A DNA stretch of 64,000 bases from NCBI RefSeq assembly GCF_004323595.1, contig NZ_AP019373.1:620001-684000 (forward strand), given 5' to 3'. Of the stretch, positions 19,625 to 29,448 are shown piece by piece. Within the stretch, counting starts at the first letter, position 1, and each line of letters starts with the position of its first letter. The stretch is from Sulfuricystis thermophila (lineage in GTDB: Bacteria; Pseudomonadota; Gammaproteobacteria; Burkholderiales; Rhodocyclaceae). The notes beneath the pieces are model-generated. The model was not told the origin of the DNA. It ran no database searches and worked only from the letters and a program-made list of their open reading frames with translations. The position numbers were made by a program, and so were the translations under genes.

Positions 19625-20673
19625 CAACCTCCATTCACATCGCAGGCAGATCAATCGGTTGGGGAAGTGCTCCATACCTGATCGCCGAACTCTCCGCCAA
19701 CCACAACGGTTCGCTCGAACGCGCGCTGGCGACGCTGGAGGCCGCAAAGCAGGCCGGCGCCGATGCGGTCAAGTTGCAGACCTATACCGCGGAGACGATG
19801 ACGCTCGACTGCGACCTGCCGGATTTTCAGATTCGCGGGGGGCTGTGGGACGGCTACACGCTTTATTCGCTCTATCGCGAGGCGGAAACGCCGTTCGAAT
19901 GGCATCGCGTGCTGTTCGAACATGCAAGGCGGCTTGGCATCACGATCTTTTCCACGCCGTTCGATGAAAGCGCCGTCGAGCTTTTGGAAGGCCTGGACGC
20001 GCCCGCCTACAAGATCGCTTCCTTCGAGAATACCGATCTGCCGTTGATCCGGGCGGTGGCGAAAACCGGCAAGCCGATCATCCTGTCGACCGGCATGGCC
20101 AGCCTCGATGAAATCGCGGAGGCCGTGGATACCGCAAAAAGCGCTGGTTGCGACCAGATCGTGCTGCTGCATTGTGTCAGCAGCTATCCGGCGCCGATTG
20201 AGCAAGCCAACCTGCGCATGATTCCGGCGTTGGCCAATCGTTTTGCCGTGCCGGTCGGGCTTTCCGATCACACGCTGGGTACGACGGCGGCGGTGGCCGC
20301 GGTGGCGCTCGGCGCCTGCGTGATCGAAAAGCATTTCACGTTGAGTCGCGCCGACAAGGGGCCGGACAGCGAATTCTCGTTGGAGCCGGAGGAATTCGCC
20401 CGTCTGTGCGAAGAGGCCCGGGCGGCCTGGCGGGCGTTGGGCTCGGCCGACTTCGTGCGCCCCGCGGCGGAGTCCGGCAGCAGGGTGTTCCGCCGCTCGA
20501 TCTATTTCGTGCGCGATCTGCCGGCGGGCAGCATCGTCGGGCCGCAGGACATCCGCCGCATTCGCCCCGGCTACGGTCTGGCGCCGAAGCATTTCGACGC
20601 GTTGATCGGCCGACGCCTGAAAGTCGCCGTGACACGCGGCACACCGACAAGTTGGGAGATGTTCGATGAATGA
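19621..20673 (+). CDS. pseI: Pseudaminic acid synthase PseI
   Basis: This 350-residue NeuB-family enzyme condenses the diamino-altrose with phosphoenolpyruvate. The N-terminal TIM barrel has LIAELSANHNGSLERALATL, DAVKLQTYTAETMTLDCD and STPFDESAVELLE. The C-terminal SAF (antifreeze-like) domain begins near RRSIYFVRDLPAG. The start is GTG, overlapping the preceding stop (GTGA). PseI rather than NeuB or LegI is chosen from context. Confidence 0.94.
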   Translation: MTTSIHIAGRSIGWGSAPYLIAELSANHNGSLERALATLEAAKQAGADAVKLQTYTAETMTLDCDLPDFQIRGGLWDGYTLYSLYREAETPFEWHRVLFEHARRLGITIFSTPFDESAVELLEGLDAPAYKIASFENTDLPLIRAVAKTGKPIILSTGMASLDEIAEAVDTAKSAGCDQIVLLHCVSSYPAPIEQANLRMIPALANRFAVPVGLSDHTLGTTAAVAAVALGACVIEKHFTLSRADKGPDSEFSLEPEEFARLCEEARAAWRALGSADFVRPAAESGSRVFRRSIYFVRDLPAGSIVGPQDIRRIRPGYGLAPKHFDALIGRRLKVAVTRGTPTSWEMFDE

Positions 20674-21205
20674 GCGTACCTGTCTTTCTGGGAAGACGAT
20701 TTCGGCAGGGACGTTGCTGCTCGTGGCGCTGGTGATGGCTGGCTGCACGCAGAATCCCGCTGCCGTGAAAGCCACGGGTTCGGTGGGCAACACGGTGGAA
20801 AGTTTGGCCAATACCAGCAGCAAGGTCATCGGCGGACCATTGATCCCGGACAGCGTGATCCAGATCGGCCCGTCGGTGTCCTACCCGCTCGAAAAGCTGG
20901 TCTATTGGGGCCTGTATGTCGGTGCCGCCTGGCTGATCGTCGATCCGCTGGCGCCGAACTGGGAGATCGAGGAAGCGCGCCTGCCCGACGATTACGTGCA
21001 TTTCTCGCTGAAGATGAAGCGCATCTACAGCGGTGGCGCCGGCGAGGCGCGTGCGGTGCTCGATCGCCGCGCCAAGGCCCTGGTGCGCGAAGGCGGGTAT
21101 CAGGGCTACGAGCTCGTCGAATATGCCGAACGGCTCGATTCTTCGGTGCTCGGCTCGCAGCGCAAGGCCGAGGGTGTGATCCGGCTGCTCAAAAAGGTTT
21201 CCTGA
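20666..21205 (+). CDS. Hypothetical lipoprotein at the end of the Pse operon
   Basis: This 179-residue protein has a lipoprotein signal with lipobox VMAGC (Cys about residue 28). After it comes a Ser/Asn/Val-rich stretch, a hydrophobic segment KLVYWGLYVGAAWLIV (about residues 88-105), and a charged C-terminal domain. No family is recognised. It overlaps pseI by 8 bases, so it is translated with the Pse genes. It ends tail to tail with fliR with no space between. An envelope role linked to motility is possible but unproven. Confidence 0.7.
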   Translation: MNERTCLSGKTISAGTLLLVALVMAGCTQNPAAVKATGSVGNTVESLANTSSKVIGGPLIPDSVIQIGPSVSYPLEKLVYWGLYVGAAWLIVDPLAPNWEIEEARLPDDYVHFSLKMKRIYSGGAGEARAVLDRRAKALVREGGYQGYELVEYAERLDSSVLGSQRKAEGVIRLLKKVS

Positions 21206-21988
21206 TCAGCCCGCAGCGCGCATGATCTGCGCCATGACGCGGAATGCCTGATCGAACAGGCGCTCGAGCGCCGAGCCGAAATAGGGGATCGAGAACATCA
21301 GCACGGCGAAGCCGGCCGCCAGCGTGACCGGGAAACCCACCGCGAAGATGTTGAGCTGCGGGGCGACACGCGCCAGCACGCCCATCGCCAGGTTGGCGAT
21401 CAACAACGCGGTGATCAATGGCAGCGCGAGCAGGATGCCGAAAGAAAACATCACCGAGGACCAGGTCAGGAGGGCACCGATCCCGCCCGTTCCGAAAGGC
21501 ACCGTGCCGACCGGCAGCAGGCGAAAACTCTCGGCCAGCGCCGCGAGCGTCAGCAGATGGCCGTTCAATGCCAGGAAGATCAGCATTGCGACGAGGCCGA
21601 GGAATTCGGCGACCACCGGGCTCTGGCCGGCATTCTGCGGATCGTAGAACATTGCGAACGACAGGCTCATCTGCATGCCGATCAGTTCGCCGGCGACGTC
21701 GATCGCAGCGAAGGCGATGCGCAGGCTCAGGCCCAGCATGAGCCCGATGACGATCTGTTGCGCGAGGATCGCGAAGCCCAGCCAGGAGCCGGCTGGCACG
21801 GCAGGCATCGGCGGCAGCGTCGGCACGACGGCGAGCGTGACGATCAGGCCGACGGCCAGGCGCACGCGGCGTGGCTGGGCGGCATTGCCGAAGATCGGCG
21901 CCAGCGACATCAGCGCCAGGATGCGCGCGAGCGGAAAGAGGAAGGCGTTGATCCAGGCGTCGAGCTGGGCGCTGGTGATGCTGATCAT
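21206..21988 (-). CDS. fliR: Flagellar export gate protein FliR
   Basis: This 260-residue integral membrane protein has about six hydrophobic segments. The start at 21988 gives MISITSAQLDAWINAFLFPL, the usual FliR N-terminus; the frame stays open upstream inside fliQ. The NPQNAGQSPVVAEFLGL-like DPQNAGQSPVVAEFLGL block is conserved. With FliP and FliQ it forms the export channel inside the MS ring. It overlaps fliQ by four bases. Confidence 0.96.
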   Translation of the reverse strand: MISITSAQLDAWINAFLFPLARILALMSLAPIFGNAAQPRRVRLAVGLIVTLAVVPTLPPMPAVPAGSWLGFAILAQQIVIGLMLGLSLRIAFAAIDVAGELIGMQMSLSFAMFYDPQNAGQSPVVAEFLGLVAMLIFLALNGHLLTLAALAESFRLLPVGTVPFGTGGIGALLTWSSVMFSFGILLALPLITALLIANLAMGVLARVAPQLNIFAVGFPVTLAAGFAVLMFSIPYFGSALERLFDQAFRVMAQIMRAAG

Positions 21989-22254
21989 CCGATCAGACCG
22001 GGAATCGAGCCGTAAAGGCGCTGCACGTAATCGGTGAGCACCGTGATCATCCACGGGCCGGCAAGGATCAGCGTGACGAACACGGCGATCAGCTTCGGCA
22101 CGAAGGACAGCGTTGCCTCGTTGATCTGTGTCGCAGCCTGGAAGATCGAGACGATCAGGCCGGTGGCGAGTGCCGCGATGAACAGCGGCGCCGAGATCAG
22201 CAAGGTGATTTCGACGGCCTGGCGGCCGATGTCGATGACGGTGGAAGGTGTCAT
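21985..22254 (-). CDS. fliQ: Flagellar export gate protein FliQ
   Basis: This 89-residue protein has two transmembrane helices (ALLISAPLFIAALATGLIVS-like near residues 17-38 and LILAGPWMITVLTDYV near 58-75). It carries the conserved QAATQINEATLSFVPKL between them. This is the standard FliQ length and layout. A 93-base spacer separates it from fliP; nothing else is seen there. Confidence 0.97.
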   Translation of the reverse strand: MTPSTVIDIGRQAVEITLLISAPLFIAALATGLIVSIFQAATQINEATLSFVPKLIAVFVTLILAGPWMITVLTDYVQRLYGSIPGLIG

Positions 22255-22347
22255 GAACGTTCCTTTCTAGGATGAAACGCCTTGACAGCCGACCGCAACC
22301 ACTTGCGTTTGATCAACCGGCGGGTGGCCGAGGTCGGCGATGCGGCG

Positions 22348-23094
22348 TTAGCCGAAGCTATTGACCAGCGAGCCGATGACCAGCTGCCAGCCGTCGACGA
22401 GTACGAACAGCATGATCTTGAACGGTAAGGCAACCATCACCGGCGACATCATCATCATGCCCATCGACATCAACACCGCAGCGACCACCATGTCGATGAT
22501 CAGGAAGGGAATGAAGATGATGAAACCGATCTGGAAGGCGGTCTTGAGTTCCGAAGTGACGAAGGCGGGGATCAGCACGCGCATCGGCACGTCGTCGGCC
22601 TTCTCGGGCGCCGGTGCCTGGGCGATTTTGGTGAACAGCGCGAGATCGGCGTCGCGCGTTTGCTTGAGCATGAAAGCCCGCAGTGGAACGGCGCCGCGGT
22701 CGAGCGCCTCCTGGAATGCGATCTTGTTCTCGGCGAGCGGCAGGTAGGCGTCGGTGTAAATCTTCTCGCCGACCGGGGCCATGATGAAGAAGGTGAGGAA
22801 CAGCGCCAGGCCGACCAGCACCTGGTTGGGCGGGGAGGTCTGGGTGCCGAGCGCGTGCCGCAGCAGAGAGAGCACGATGATGATGCGTGTGAAACTCGTC
22901 ATCATCAGCAGCATGGCCGGCAGGAAGGTCAGGCTGGTGATCAGCAGCAGCGTCTGGATCGACAGCGACCATTGCGTGCCGCCGCCAGCCACGGGCGTGC
23001 TGGTGAGCGCGGGCAGCGCCTGTGCCAGTGCCTGCCCCGAGAAGCCGCTCGTGAAGAGCAGCGCGACGAGCACGATCGGCTTACGTCTTGCCAC
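22348..23094 (-). CDS. fliP: Flagellar export gate protein FliP
   Basis: This 248-residue protein has a cleavable signal peptide ending near GQALAQA, as is usual for FliP. Conserved blocks include [39 protein letters not shown] and [20 protein letters not shown]. It forms the core of the FliPQR export gate. Its start overlaps the fliO end by 14 bases. Confidence 0.97.
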   Translation of the reverse strand: MARRKPIVLVALLFTSGFSGQALAQALPALTSTPVAGGGTQWSLSIQTLLLITSLTFLPAMLLMMTSFTRIIIVLSLLRHALGTQTSPPNQVLVGLALFLTFFIMAPVGEKIYTDAYLPLAENKIAFQEALDRGAVPLRAFMLKQTRDADLALFTKIAQAPAPEKADDVPMRVLIPAFVTSELKTAFQIGFIIFIPFLIIDMVVAAVLMSMGMMMMSPVMVALPFKIMLFVLVDGWQLVIGSLVNSFG

Positions 23095-23536
23095 GACTTT
23101 CGACGATCCTTTTCAGCCAGGCCGGGAATTCGCCGGCGGCGGGAAATTGCCCGCCGGGTGGCAATTCCTGGCGCGGAATCTCCGCCAGCGTGGTGACCTG
23201 ACCCGGCGCGACGCCCAATACCAGCCAGCTGTTGCCAAGTTCGAGGATCACCACGCGCTCGCGGGGCCCCACCGCCACGCCGGCGACGACGCGCATCAGT
23301 CCCGCTGCCGCGCCATGCGGCTGGGAAAGCCGCTTCATCAGCCACAGCGCGCCGAACAGCAGGGCGAGCACGACGATCAAACCGATGACCATCGACACTG
23401 CGCTGCTGCCGAGCTCCGGCGCCGCACCGCCAAAAGTCGGCGCTGACGGGACGGCACTTCCACTGCCCTCGGTGGCCTTGGCGATGAATGGGTGGGCGCT
23501 CAGCAACGAAAGAATGGCGCGTGGCAGCATGGCCAC
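23081..23536 (-). CDS. fliO: Flagellar biosynthesis protein FliO
   Basis: This 151-residue protein has one membrane segment ([20 protein letters not shown]) followed by the FliO cytoplasmic domain with [20 protein letters not shown]. It assists FliP assembly. Residues about 27-35 (SAVPSAPTF) are encoded by a copy of the dispersed 25-bp repeat, in the variable N-terminal part. The first ATG was kept; a start after the repeat is possible because FliO N-termini are poorly conserved. Confidence 0.9.
   Translation of the reverse strand: MAMLPRAILSLLSAHPFIAKATEGSGSAVPSAPTFGGAAPELGSSAVSMVIGLIVVLALLFGALWLMKRLSQPHGAAAGLMRVVAGVAVGPRERVVILELGNSWLVLGVAPGQVTTLAEIPRQELPPGGQFPAAGEFPAWLKRIVESRGKT
23433..23457 (+). 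repeat. Dispersed 25-bp repeat inside fliO
   Basis: This is a nearly perfect copy of the repeat (core GTCGGCGCTGACGGGACG here). It is antisense to fliO and is read there as SAVPSAPTF. The same peptide is produced from the copy inside the flrC-like gene at 34320, although the two proteins are unrelated. Confidence 0.8.
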
Positions 23537-23594
23537 GAAGCTTATGCCTCGTCAGACGCGACGATGAGCGGATCAAACGGGAAAAACCGGCGCT

Positions 23595-24092
23595 TTACCT
23601 GTTCAGCTTGCGGATGCGCTCCTGCGGCGTGATGATGTCGGTGAGCCGAATGCCGAACTTGTCATTGACGACCACCACCTCGCCCTGGGCGATCAGCGTG
23701 CCATTCACCAGCACGTCCATCGGCTCGCCGGCCAGGCCGTCGAGCTCGACCACCGAACCATGTGCCAGCTGCAAGAGGTTCCGGATCGAGATCTTGGTGC
23801 GCCCGAGCTCCACCGTGAGATTCACCGGAATGTCGAGGATCAGTTCGAGTCCCTGGTTGGCCGGTGCGGCGGTATTGCCACCAAGGGGTTCGAAGAGTTT
23901 CGACGCTGCCGCCGCCGCAGATGCAGTGGCTTTTTTTTCCTGGGCGGCCTGTTCCTGCATCGCCGCGGCCCAGTCGTCCTCGGTCGTCGTCGCCGTCTTA
24001 TCGCCGCTTTGGCCGGCATTTTCCTGCGCGGCCTGTTCTTGCATTGCCGCGGCCCAATCGTCGTCGGTAACCTGGTTTTCGGTTTCAGCCAT
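23595..24092 (-). CDS. fliN: Flagellar motor switch protein FliN
   Basis: This protein of about 165 residues has its last 80 residues as the SpoA/FliN domain (LELILDIPVNLTVELGRTKI and VVVVNDKFGIRLTDIITPQE). It forms the lower C ring. The N-terminal extension carries two copies of a 14-residue DDWAAAMQEQAAQE element separated by a short linker, which makes FliN longer than the enteric protein. ATG 24092 (MAETENQ) is preferred over a start four codons upstream. It follows fliM by 15 bases. Confidence 0.96.
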   Translation of the reverse strand: MAETENQVTDDDWAAAMQEQAAQENAGQSGDKTATTTEDDWAAAMQEQAAQEKKATASAAAAASKLFEPLGGNTAAPANQGLELILDIPVNLTVELGRTKISIRNLLQLAHGSVVELDGLAGEPMDVLVNGTLIAQGEVVVVNDKFGIRLTDIITPQERIRKLNR

Positions 24093-24107
24093 GATCGACC
24101 TCACTGT

Positions 24108-25091
24108 TCATTCCGTCACCTCTTCGGGTGAGATGAATTTTTCCACCTTCAGCGCATACTGACCGTTGTTGATTCCGTAACGGCATTGCAGCAGCGGGAC
24201 GCCATCGACCTTGACGTTGATCACGTCCGGAATCTCGATCGGCACGATGTCGCCGACCTTGAGCTGCGCGACCTCGCCCAAAGTCAGCCCGGCATGTCCC
24301 AGCGGCGCCACCAGTTCGACTTCGGCGCTCATCAGCTGTTTTCTCAGCATCGTGGTCCAGCGCTGGTCGGCGCCGGCCTGCTCGCTATGCATCGTGCTGT
24401 AGAGCACGTCGCGGATCGGTTCGATCATCGCATACGGCAGGCAGACGTGCATCTCGGCCGTGTTGCCGGACAGATCGATCGTGAAGGTGTAGGCGATGAC
24501 CACTTCCGAGGGTGTCGCGATGTTGACGAACTGCGTGTTCATCTCCGAGCGCACGTATTCGAAGCTGATCTCATTGACCGGCTTCCAGGCCTTTTCGTAT
24601 TCGCGGAACACGACATTGAGCATGCCCATGATGATGCGCTGCTCGGTCGCCGTGAAATCGCGCCCCTCGACGCGCGTATGGAAACGACCGTCGCTGCCGA
24701 ACATGTTGTCGACGACCAGGAACACCAGATTGGGATCGAACACGATCAGGGCCGTGCCGCGCAGCGGCTTGATCTGCACCAGGTTGAGGTTGGTGGGAAC
24801 CACCAGGTTGCGGATGAAATCGCTGTATTTCTGCACGCGTACCGGTCCGACGGCGATTTCGGTATTGCGATGCATGTAATTGAACAGACCGATGCGCAGA
24901 TAGCGGGAGAAGCGCTCGTTGATCAACTCCAGCGTCGGCATGCGGCCGCGCACGATGCGCTCCTGGCGGCCGAGATCATAAGTTTTTACGCCGCTGGCAT
25001 CCTGCGGCGCGGCCGCTTCCTCTTCGGTTTCCCCGGTGACACCCTTCAACAGGGCGTCGACTTCTTCCTGGGAGAGGAAATCCTGGCTCAT
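24108..25091 (-). CDS. fliM: Flagellar motor switch protein FliM
   Basis: This 327-residue C-ring protein has the CheY-P-binding N-terminus MSQDFLSQEEVDALLKGV. The middle CheC-like domain has NLVQIKPLRGTALIVFDPNL and the GSDGRFHTRVEGRDFTATEQ-type block. A C-terminal SpoA domain ends the protein. The length is typical. It lies 7 bases after fliL in the large minus-strand operon. Confidence 0.98.
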   Translation of the reverse strand: MSQDFLSQEEVDALLKGVTGETEEEAAAPQDASGVKTYDLGRQERIVRGRMPTLELINERFSRYLRIGLFNYMHRNTEIAVGPVRVQKYSDFIRNLVVPTNLNLVQIKPLRGTALIVFDPNLVFLVVDNMFGSDGRFHTRVEGRDFTATEQRIIMGMLNVVFREYEKAWKPVNEISFEYVRSEMNTQFVNIATPSEVVIAYTFTIDLSGNTAEMHVCLPYAMIEPIRDVLYSTMHSEQAGADQRWTTMLRKQLMSAEVELVAPLGHAGLTLGEVAQLKVGDIVPIEIPDVINVKVDGVPLLQCRYGINNGQYALKVEKFISPEEVTE

Positions 25092-25098
25092 GGAGCTC

Positions 25099-25680
25099 TC
25101 ACTGGACGATCAACGACGAGAAAAAGACCGCGATCACCGGCCCCTCCTCATTGGTATCCATCTTTTCCTTCGCCGGATCGGGTCTCTCGCCCGTCAGCGT
25201 CGCGTTGATCGATTCACGGATCTGGTTGGCGAGGATCTGCATGCCTTCGGGGGTCGATAGCTCGGCGGCCTTTTTGCCGGCAAGGATCAAGAGCACCTTG
25301 TGGCGGATCTCCGGCATGAAATTCTTGATCTGGTCGGCGACATGGGCGTCGGCGAGCTTGAGTTCGGGCACTGCCTGCACGTAGGCTTCCTGCTGTTCCG
25401 CCTGGAGTTTCACCACGAAGGGATCGAGCTTGCTGAAAACGGGCGGCATGGCGTGGTCGTCTTTCTTCTTCTTTTTCGCTTTGGCGGTTTTCGCGGGCGG
25501 CTCGTCGCCTTCGTCGGCGCCTTCTTCGTCGGCAGCTTTCTTCTTCATCAGGAAGAAGGCCGCTCCACCACCGCCCAGTACCAGCACCAGGACGGCGATG
25601 AGGATGATCAGCAAGAGCTTGCTCTTTTTCTTGGGAACTTCACCCTCGGCGGGCGTTTCGGTTTTCTTGGCCTCGGCCAT
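25099..25680 (-). CDS. fliL: Flagellar basal body-associated protein FliL
   Basis: This 193-residue protein has a short basic cytoplasmic N-terminus and one membrane helix (LLLIILIAVLVLVLGGGGAA, about residues 22-41). A Lys/Glu/Asp-rich periplasmic linker follows, then the FliL domain with FVVKLQAEQQEAYVQAVPEL. It assists stator function. The highly charged linker (KAKKKKKDDH) is longer than in enteric FliL. It is followed by fliM. Confidence 0.95.
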   Translation of the reverse strand: MAEAKKTETPAEGEVPKKKSKLLLIILIAVLVLVLGGGGAAFFLMKKKAADEEGADEGDEPPAKTAKAKKKKKDDHAMPPVFSKLDPFVVKLQAEQQEAYVQAVPELKLADAHVADQIKNFMPEIRHKVLLILAGKKAAELSTPEGMQILANQIRESINATLTGERPDPAKEKMDTNEEGPVIAVFFSSLIVQ

Positions 25681-25703
25681 TGGTCACTCCAGTTTTTCGG
25701 GGT

Positions 25704-26831
25704 TCAGGCAAAGACATCGACCAAACCCTGCCCGGACTTGAGCGCGAGGGAGGTCGACAAACCGACCGAATTGGCTTGGGATATTGCCGCATTTGTGCCG
25801 AGTGTGCGCATCGGGTCAGATGCCGGATTCTCCCCGTGTTTTTCCTGCTGCGCCTGTTGCCGCGGGTGTTCCGCCCCGACCTGGGCCTGGCCGAGCTGGA
25901 TGCCGGCATCGGCCAAGGTCTCACGCAGCCGTGGCAGTGAGGCTTCGAGCAGCTCGCGCACCACCGGGTTGCTCGAAGCAAAGCTCGCCGCGGCCTGGTC
26001 GCCATTTACGGTGAGACTGACTTCGATGCGCCCCATGTGCGGCGGGTTGAGCACCAGCTCCGCCTGGCTACGCCCTTGGCCGGCGACCCAGGCGATCCGG
26101 TTGCCGATCTCCTCGGTCCAGCCGGGAGTGCCCACGGGGCGGGTGATCGTCAGACCCTCATGGGCATGGGCGGATCGTGCCGGAGAAATGTCCGCGATGA
26201 CCTGCTGCACGACGGCTGCCGTGTCGCCTGGAGACTGCGTCTCATGGGTGGTTGCGATCGCGGCCGTCAGGGTGGCAGCGAACTCGCGGCCGGTCGAGGC
26301 GGCCGAGGGGACCTCGGTCTTGGTGGGCACGACGGACTCGATTCCGGCTTGCGGCGCCAGATCGCGGGTGGCGGCGGCGAACGGCAAAGTCACGGCGGCA
26401 GCGGGAAACCGACCTTCGGCGGCAGTCGCCGCCGTCACGGCGGCAGAGTTTGCCGCTGCGACGATCGGCGGTGTCAGCGGTGCGAAGAGGGGCGGAGCGG
26501 CGGCATCCGGCGAAGATTCGGTGAGGCGGGGGGAGTCTTTGGTGGGCACTGAGTCGGCCGTTCCCCGTTGCTGCGCCAGCGCCAAGGGATCGAGAACGGT
26601 CGAGGCGGCCAGCTCGACTGCGCTCGCGTCATTTTCTTCCGGAAGGAGCATTACGGGGTCGCCGACAAGCTCGGTGTCCGTCCCTCTGGCAGCGAAACGC
26701 TGAAGATGCGCTGCGAAGCTCACAGCACCCGCGATCTTCGCTTCGGCAGGCGCATTGTCCTCGCCGGCGGGAAGTTTGGCCGTGATCGCGGCCGAAGCAC
26801 TGGTGGGTATGGCTAACGTCGGGATCGGCAT
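25704..26831 (-). CDS. fliK: Flagellar hook-length control protein FliK
   Basis: This 375-residue protein has a long Ala/Thr/Pro-rich ruler region. The C-terminal Flg_hook domain has LVLNPPHMGRIEVSLTVNGD and NPVVRELLEASLPRLRETLA (about residues 255-320). It measures the hook and switches export specificity through FlhB. Its place between fliJ and fliL is canonical. A second FliK-like protein is encoded at 37393-38475. Confidence 0.94.
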   Translation of the reverse strand: MPIPTLAIPTSASAAITAKLPAGEDNAPAEAKIAGAVSFAAHLQRFAARGTDTELVGDPVMLLPEENDASAVELAASTVLDPLALAQQRGTADSVPTKDSPRLTESSPDAAAPPLFAPLTPPIVAAANSAAVTAATAAEGRFPAAAVTLPFAAATRDLAPQAGIESVVPTKTEVPSAASTGREFAATLTAAIATTHETQSPGDTAAVVQQVIADISPARSAHAHEGLTITRPVGTPGWTEEIGNRIAWVAGQGRSQAELVLNPPHMGRIEVSLTVNGDQAAASFASSNPVVRELLEASLPRLRETLADAGIQLGQAQVGAEHPRQQAQQEKHGENPASDPMRTLGTNAAISQANSVGLSTSLALKSGQGLVDVFA

Positions 26832-26894
26832 GGAGTTTCCTCGTCCTGAATGGCGGAATGCCCAACTAACGCAAGGAACATGCCAATGTTGCGG

Positions 26895-27344
26895 CTACTC
26901 CTCTTCTTTCGCATTTCCGAAAAGCCTTGCCGCATGTTCGTCCATCAGTTTTTGCTGGTTGCGTGATTCCTCGTAGGCGATGCGGGCGTGGAAACGCTGC
27001 GCCAGCGTGTCGAAGGCCTTGACCTTGCCACGCTTGTCGAGCCAGTTTTTCTGCCCCGCGGCGGTCCGCTGCCGGGCCGTGGTGGCCATCGTGCGCGCCT
27101 GTTCGATCGCTTCGTCGATCTTGTCGAGGAACTGGCGGTAATTGCGCCAGCGCTGCGGATCGAGGCCTTTTTCGGCAGCGGCGAGGAACAGCGCCTGGTA
27201 TTCGTTACGGTATTGCACCAGCAGCTCGAGTCGCTGACTCGCCTGCTGCTCGCCGGCGATCAGCTGGCCGAGTTGCCGCGCCGCCTGATCGAGACGCAGA
27301 TTCGAGAGTTCCAGCAAGGGTGCCAGATGGAAGTGCTTTGCCAC
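26895..27344 (-). CDS. fliJ: Flagellar export chaperone FliJ
   Basis: This 149-residue protein is almost wholly alpha-helical and coiled-coil, with high Gln, Arg and Glu content. The N-terminus AKHFHLAPLLELSNLRLDQA matches FliJ. It is the ATPase-stalk component that contacts FlhA and FliI. The start is GTG at 27342-27344, with GGAT upstream as a weak Shine-Dalgarno. It lies between fliI and fliK. Confidence 0.93.
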   Translation of the reverse strand: MAKHFHLAPLLELSNLRLDQAARQLGQLIAGEQQASQRLELLVQYRNEYQALFLAAAEKGLDPQRWRNYRQFLDKIDEAIEQARTMATTARQRTAAGQKNWLDKRGKVKAFDTLAQRFHARIAYEESRNQQKLMDEHAARLFGNAKEEE

Positions 27345-27377
27345 CTATCCAGTATAGAGGCTTGAGGCTTGCCTGAC

Positions 27378-28775
27378 TCAATCCGGCAGCAGCGCGTTGA
27401 GTGCCGCCAGACTCTGTTCCGCGTCGGCGCGCTCTTCGATGCCTTGCTGCAGGAAAGCCTCCATCGTGTCATGCACTGCGATGGCACGGTCGAGCAGCGG
27501 GTCCGATCCCGGCACATAGGCGCCGACCGCGAGCAGGTCGCGCGCGCGCTGATAGCGTGAGTAGAGCTGTTTGAAGCGGCGCACGCGTTCGAGATGGCCC
27601 GGCGTGATCAGGCTGGTCATCGCGCGCGAGATCGACTGCTCGATGTCGATCGCCGGATAGTGGCCGGCATCCGCCAGCGAGCGGGAGAGGACGATGTGGC
27701 CGTCGAGGATCGCCCGTGCCGCATCGGCGATCGGATCCTGGGGATCGTCGCCTTCCGTCAGCACCGTGTAGAACGCGGTGATCGAACCGCCGCCCACCGG
27801 CCCGTTGCCGGCGCGTTCGACCAGCTGCGGCAGGCGCGCGAACACCGAGGGCGGATAGCCGCGCGTCACGGGCGGTTCGCCGACGGCAAGGGAAATCTCG
27901 CGCTGGGCCATCGCATAGCGGGTGAGCGAATCCATGATCAACAGCACATGGCGGCCCTGATCACGGAAATACTCGGCGATCGCGGTCGCATAGGAGGCGC
28001 CTTGCAGACGCATCAGGGGGCTGACGTCCGCGGGCGCAGCGACGACGACGGCACGCTGGCGACCCTCGGCGCCGAGGTTGTGCTCGATGAATTCCTTGAC
28101 TTCGCGGCCGCGCTCGCCGATCAGTCCAACGACGATGATCTCGGCGGCCGTGTAGCGGGCCATCATACCCAGCAGCACGCTCTTGCCTACGCCAGAGCCG
28201 GCGAACAGGCCGAGCCGCTGGCCGCGGCCGACGGTGAGCAGCGCATTGATGCTGCGGATGCCGACATCGAGCACATGCTCGATCGGCGCGCGTTGCAGCG
28301 GGTTGAACGGGCGGCTGATCAGCGAGCGCAGCGGTTTGCCGTCGAGCGGACCGAGGCTGTCGAGCGGGCGGCCGTTGCCATCGACCACCCGGCCGAGCAG
28401 TTGTTCGCCGACCGGCAGATGCTTCGCGCGATCGAAGGCGCGGCGGAAAGGCTGGGCCGGCTGGCCGATCCGCGGTGGCGGCACCGGCGTTTCCAGCGGC
28501 GTGACCTGCGAGCCGGGGGCGAGGCCATAGACATCCTCGGTCGGCATCATGTAGAGGCGTTCGCCGGCGAAACCGACCACTTCGGCCTCGACCGTGCCGT
28601 CGTTCGGGACCTGGATGCGGCAGCTCGAGCCCAACGGCAGCTTGAGGCCGGAAGCCTCCATCACCAGTCCGCTGATGCGTGTCAGTCGCCCGCTGGTCTG
28701 AAAAGGCGTCACTTCGGCCAGCTGCCTGCGGCAGTTGGCGAGCAGATCGCGCCAGGCCTCGCTGTGGGGCGTCAT
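27378..28775 (-). CDS. fliI: Flagellum-specific ATP synthase FliI
   Basis: This 465-residue export ATPase resembles the F1 beta subunit. Walker A is [20 protein letters not shown], and the family block [20 protein letters not shown] is present. The ATG at 28775 overlaps the fliH stop by four bases and gives [15 protein letters not shown]; the frame is open further upstream but overlaps fliH. It energises unfolding and release of export substrates. Confidence 0.97.
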   Translation of the reverse strand: MTPHSEAWRDLLANCRRQLAEVTPFQTSGRLTRISGLVMEASGLKLPLGSSCRIQVPNDGTVEAEVVGFAGERLYMMPTEDVYGLAPGSQVTPLETPVPPPRIGQPAQPFRRAFDRAKHLPVGEQLLGRVVDGNGRPLDSLGPLDGKPLRSLISRPFNPLQRAPIEHVLDVGIRSINALLTVGRGQRLGLFAGSGVGKSVLLGMMARYTAAEIIVVGLIGERGREVKEFIEHNLGAEGRQRAVVVAAPADVSPLMRLQGASYATAIAEYFRDQGRHVLLIMDSLTRYAMAQREISLAVGEPPVTRGYPPSVFARLPQLVERAGNGPVGGGSITAFYTVLTEGDDPQDPIADAARAILDGHIVLSRSLADAGHYPAIDIEQSISRAMTSLITPGHLERVRRFKQLYSRYQRARDLLAVGAYVPGSDPLLDRAIAVHDTMEAFLQQGIEERADAEQSLAALNALLPD

Positions 28776-29446
28776 GACCGGTCCTTGATCTGCCAGGGCA
28801 CATCGTTGCCGAGCGCCTCGATCACCCGCCGCCAGCGCGTGGCGAGCGAAGCGTCGATCTGGCTGCCGCCCGCTTCCAGCAGGCACTCGCCCGGTTTGAG
28901 ATGGGGCTCTTCGAGAATGCGGTGTCCGGCGTGGGAAAGTGTCTCGCCGATGTTCGCGCGCACCAGCGCGGCATCCTGCGGATTCATGTGGATCGCGGCG
29001 TGCTGGTGCGGCAACTGCGCCAGCGCCTCGCTGACGACCCCGACGATCGACTCCGGCCGGGTCGCCACCTCGTGGCGCACCACCTGCCGGGCGATCTCGA
29101 TGGCCAGTGCGACCAATTCGTCAGCGACCTGCTGGTCGAATTCCTTCAGCGCCTGATCGAGCGTGTCGGCGGCCTGGCGGATGCGTTCGGCTTCGGCGCG
29201 TACCGCTGCCTGGCCCGCCTCGTAGCCGCTGCGCATACCGTCCTGATAACCGGCATGGAAGCCTGCCTGATAACCGTCTTCGCGCGCTTCGGCGCAGATG
29301 CGCTCGATTTCCTCCCGATCGAGCGGCAAGGGGGCTTTCTCTTGCGTTTCCTGGGATTCGGCCGGTGGCGGCGCGAGCGCGACTTCTTCCTCGAAGCTCG
29401 CCAGCTCCCAGCGTTCCCAGGCAGTGAGATTCGCAGATGAGCGCAT
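28772..29446 (-). CDS. fliH: Flagellar assembly protein FliH
   Basis: This 224-residue regulator of FliI has the Gly-rich heptad region typical of FliH ([20 protein letters not shown], about residues 74-93), with repeating GxxxG helix contacts. It ends with a conserved C-terminal part ([20 protein letters not shown]). It binds FliI and the C ring. It starts two bases after the fliG stop. Confidence 0.95.
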   Translation of the reverse strand: MRSSANLTAWERWELASFEEEVALAPPPAESQETQEKAPLPLDREEIERICAEAREDGYQAGFHAGYQDGMRSGYEAGQAAVRAEAERIRQAADTLDQALKEFDQQVADELVALAIEIARQVVRHEVATRPESIVGVVSEALAQLPHQHAAIHMNPQDAALVRANIGETLSHAGHRILEEPHLKPGECLLEAGGSQIDASLATRWRRVIEALGNDVPWQIKDRS

Positions 29447-29448
29447 GA

